Below are positions 6,228 to 6,901 of a DNA stretch of 6,901 nucleotides, piece by piece. The notes under the pieces were generated by a model. That model searched no databases, was not told the DNA's origin, and saw only the letters and a program-made list of their open reading frames with translations. Source of the DNA: Tissierellia bacterium (GTDB taxonomy: Bacteria; Bacillota; Clostridia; Tissierellales; Sedimentibacteraceae); NCBI GenBank assembly GCA_028700795.1, contig JAQVRY010000078.1, positions 1-6,901 of the forward strand. Direction: 5' to 3'. The position numbers and the translations under genes were made by a program. Positions within the stretch are counted from its first letter, which is position 1; the number at the start of each line of letters is the position of its first letter.

Positions 6228-6276
6228 CTCCAACTTTTCAACTTTTGGAGACGGTTCATTTTAATTTAACCGCCTC
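6228..6276 (-). promoter_or_regulatory. Structured leader that may mask the adaptor gene's ribosome binding site
   Basis: In the minus-strand transcript the first stem pairs GAGGCGGTT with AACCGTCTC (6268-6276 with 6248-6256, nine pairs including one G-U). Just after it, CTCCAA (6245-6250) can pair perfectly with TTGGAG (6228-6233), which contains most of the GGAGG ribosome binding site. The two stems share bases 6248-6250, so they compete at their junction. This could set a weak translational switch or simply lower expression; no riboswitch class is recognisable. The arm at 6243-6261 is a copy of the 19-base motif also found at 2679-2697 and 6367-6385. Confidence 0.35.
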
Positions 6277-6311
6277 ACTTTACATTTAATAAGAATTTTA
6301 ATCCATTAAGA

Positions 6312-6340
6312 TTAAATAATCATTAATAAAACGTTAATAA
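6312..6340. promoter_or_regulatory. 11-bp phased TTAA(A)TAA direct repeats upstream of the exporter operon
   Basis: TTAAATAA (6312-6319), TTAATAA (6323-6329) and TTAATAA (6334-6340) begin exactly 11 bases apart, one helical turn. This is the spacing typical of sites for OmpR-family response regulators or similar dimers. A further TTAATAA lies at 6286-6292 out of phase. The exporter promoter must lie around here, but I see no convincing -35/-10 pair on the minus strand. The background is very AT-rich, so chance occurrence is a real possibility. Confidence 0.3.
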
Positions 6341-6367
6341 TTTATAAAATGTTCCTTAAAACCCACT

Positions 6368-6436
6368 TTTAGGGACGGTTCTTTTTGTTCCTAAACTATA
6401 ATTTATGGGATGGTTCTTAGAGTCTCAATAGAGACT
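6368..6436. repeat. Cluster of REP-like hairpins and 19-base motif copies
   Basis: TTTAGGGAC (6368-6376) pairs with GTTCCTAAA (6387-6395), a 9-bp stem with one G-U on the plus strand. It lies in a copy of the 19-base motif at 6367-6385. A more degenerate copy follows at 6402-6420 (14 of 19 matches). AGTCTC (6421-6426) and GAGACT (6431-6436) then form a 6-bp stem with an AATA loop. None of the stems is followed by a clear T-run on the minus strand, so termination of the upstream gene here is uncertain. Such palindromes are often moved by IS200-like Y1 transposases, but none is encoded in this window. Confidence 0.5.
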
Positions 6437-6444
6437 TGACCCAA

Positions 6445-6901
6445 TTAGGAACTGTCAGAATTCCGTTCAACCGGCATATATGTAACATGCATATTCTTTC
6501 TAATACCGCTGAAATTTAGTGTTAAAGCATCTCTGCCATCTTCTTTGACGGTTTCAATACTTCTCACATTTGTATAGATTTCGCTTGTATCCATATTTTC
6601 AAAGCCAAAGCCTATGAATTTATAATAACTTACTCTGTATGAGTCATTATTTTTTTCTAAAACAGCAGCTATATCATAACCTAAATTATAATAATCTCCA
6701 AATGCTATATCTATTAGCTCCCAGTCGGTAAAAAATGAGCCAAGCCACTTCTTATTTAACTGCTCTCCATTCCAAGAATAAAAGAAGGGTCTGTTTCTTA
6801 TATCCTTATAGAATACCGTATCCTTATATACTCCAATAAATATATCTGTTTCACCGTCATTATCCAAATTGCAGGCATCAACTTTCCAGGGTTTTATATC
6901 G
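6445..6901 (-). CDS. FG-GAP/VCBS-like repeat protein, C-terminal part (cut by right window edge)
   Basis: The frame is open from the right edge to a TAA at 6445-6447, giving 151 residues. A TTG at 6867 is in frame but is an internal Leu codon, because coding similarity continues upstream of it (KPWKVDACN). The motif NLDNDGETDIFIGVY has the Asp-x-Asn-Asp-Gly-x-x-Asp calcium-loop pattern of FG-GAP/VCBS beta-propeller blades. It is followed by NRPFFYSWNG and KKWLGS, then a second blade-like stretch, IDIAFGDYYNLGYDIAAV, and YYKFIGFGF. Proteins of this kind are usually exported or surface-anchored and mediate binding, but no function can be assigned. The signal sequence would lie outside the window. 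The gene is in the same direction as the exporter operon, 222 bases upstream, with repeats between, so it is probably a separate unit. The last codons (DSS, stop) lie in sequence resembling the nearby GACAGTTCC-type repeats. Confidence 0.7.
   Translation of the reverse strand, partial: DIKPWKVDACNLDNDGETDIFIGVYKDTVFYKDIRNRPFFYSWNGEQLNKKWLGSFFTDWELIDIAFGDYYNLGYDIAAVLEKNNDSYRVSYYKFIGFGFENMDTSEIYTNVRSIETVKEDGRDALTLNFSGIRKNMHVTYMPVERNSDSS

Noticed and set aside
6421..6436. AGTCTC/GAGACT stem as a terminator of the FG-GAP-like gene
   Set aside because: The stem is short and is followed on the minus strand by CTAAGAACC rather than a T-run, so intrinsic termination is not supported.

Overview
The window is AT-rich DNA that looks like a low-GC Gram-positive anaerobe, probably a member of the Clostridia. 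This is an inference. It rests on strong GGAGG-type ribosome binding sites, frequent GTG starts, lipoproteins with Gram-positive style lipoboxes, and a MacAB-type exporter with no outer-membrane partner. No rRNA, tRNA, CRISPR array or transposase gene is visible.

Layout from left to right. Bases 1-348 (minus strand) hold the N-terminal part of an unknown lipoprotein that runs off the left edge. A 252-base AT-rich gap then carries a promoter for an Lrp/AsnC-family regulator at 601-1035 (plus). The regulator gene converges on a small FMN-binding lipoprotein gene (1070-1501, minus), and a stem-loop between them can terminate both. Upstream of the lipoprotein lies a 456-residue E1-like adenylyltransferase (1634-3004, minus). 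Next comes a compact three-gene exporter operon, transcribed leftward: membrane-fusion protein (4996-6222), ABC ATPase (4284-4988) and MacB-type permease (3089-4306). At the right edge is the C-terminal part of an FG-GAP/VCBS-like protein (6445 to the edge, minus).

The exporter genes overlap or nearly touch and clearly form one unit, resembling the YknXYZ/MacAB families. The adenylyltransferase gene follows 84 bases later with no obvious terminator between, so read-through is possible. That gap is full of small inverted repeats. The regulator, the flavin lipoprotein and the E1-like enzyme have no evident shared pathway.

The most unusual gene is the E1-like enzyme. It contains two MoeB/ThiF-type domains in one chain. 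The first has lost its nucleotide-binding loop and zinc cysteines but keeps the N-terminal arginine that, in MoeB, reaches into the partner's active site. The second keeps the whole ATP site and zinc site but lacks that N-terminal segment. This matches the inactive-plus-active logic of eukaryotic E1 enzymes. The second notable feature is a dispersed 19-base motif in four copies of the same orientation. One copy lies inside the E1-like coding sequence and three lie in the exporter leader region.
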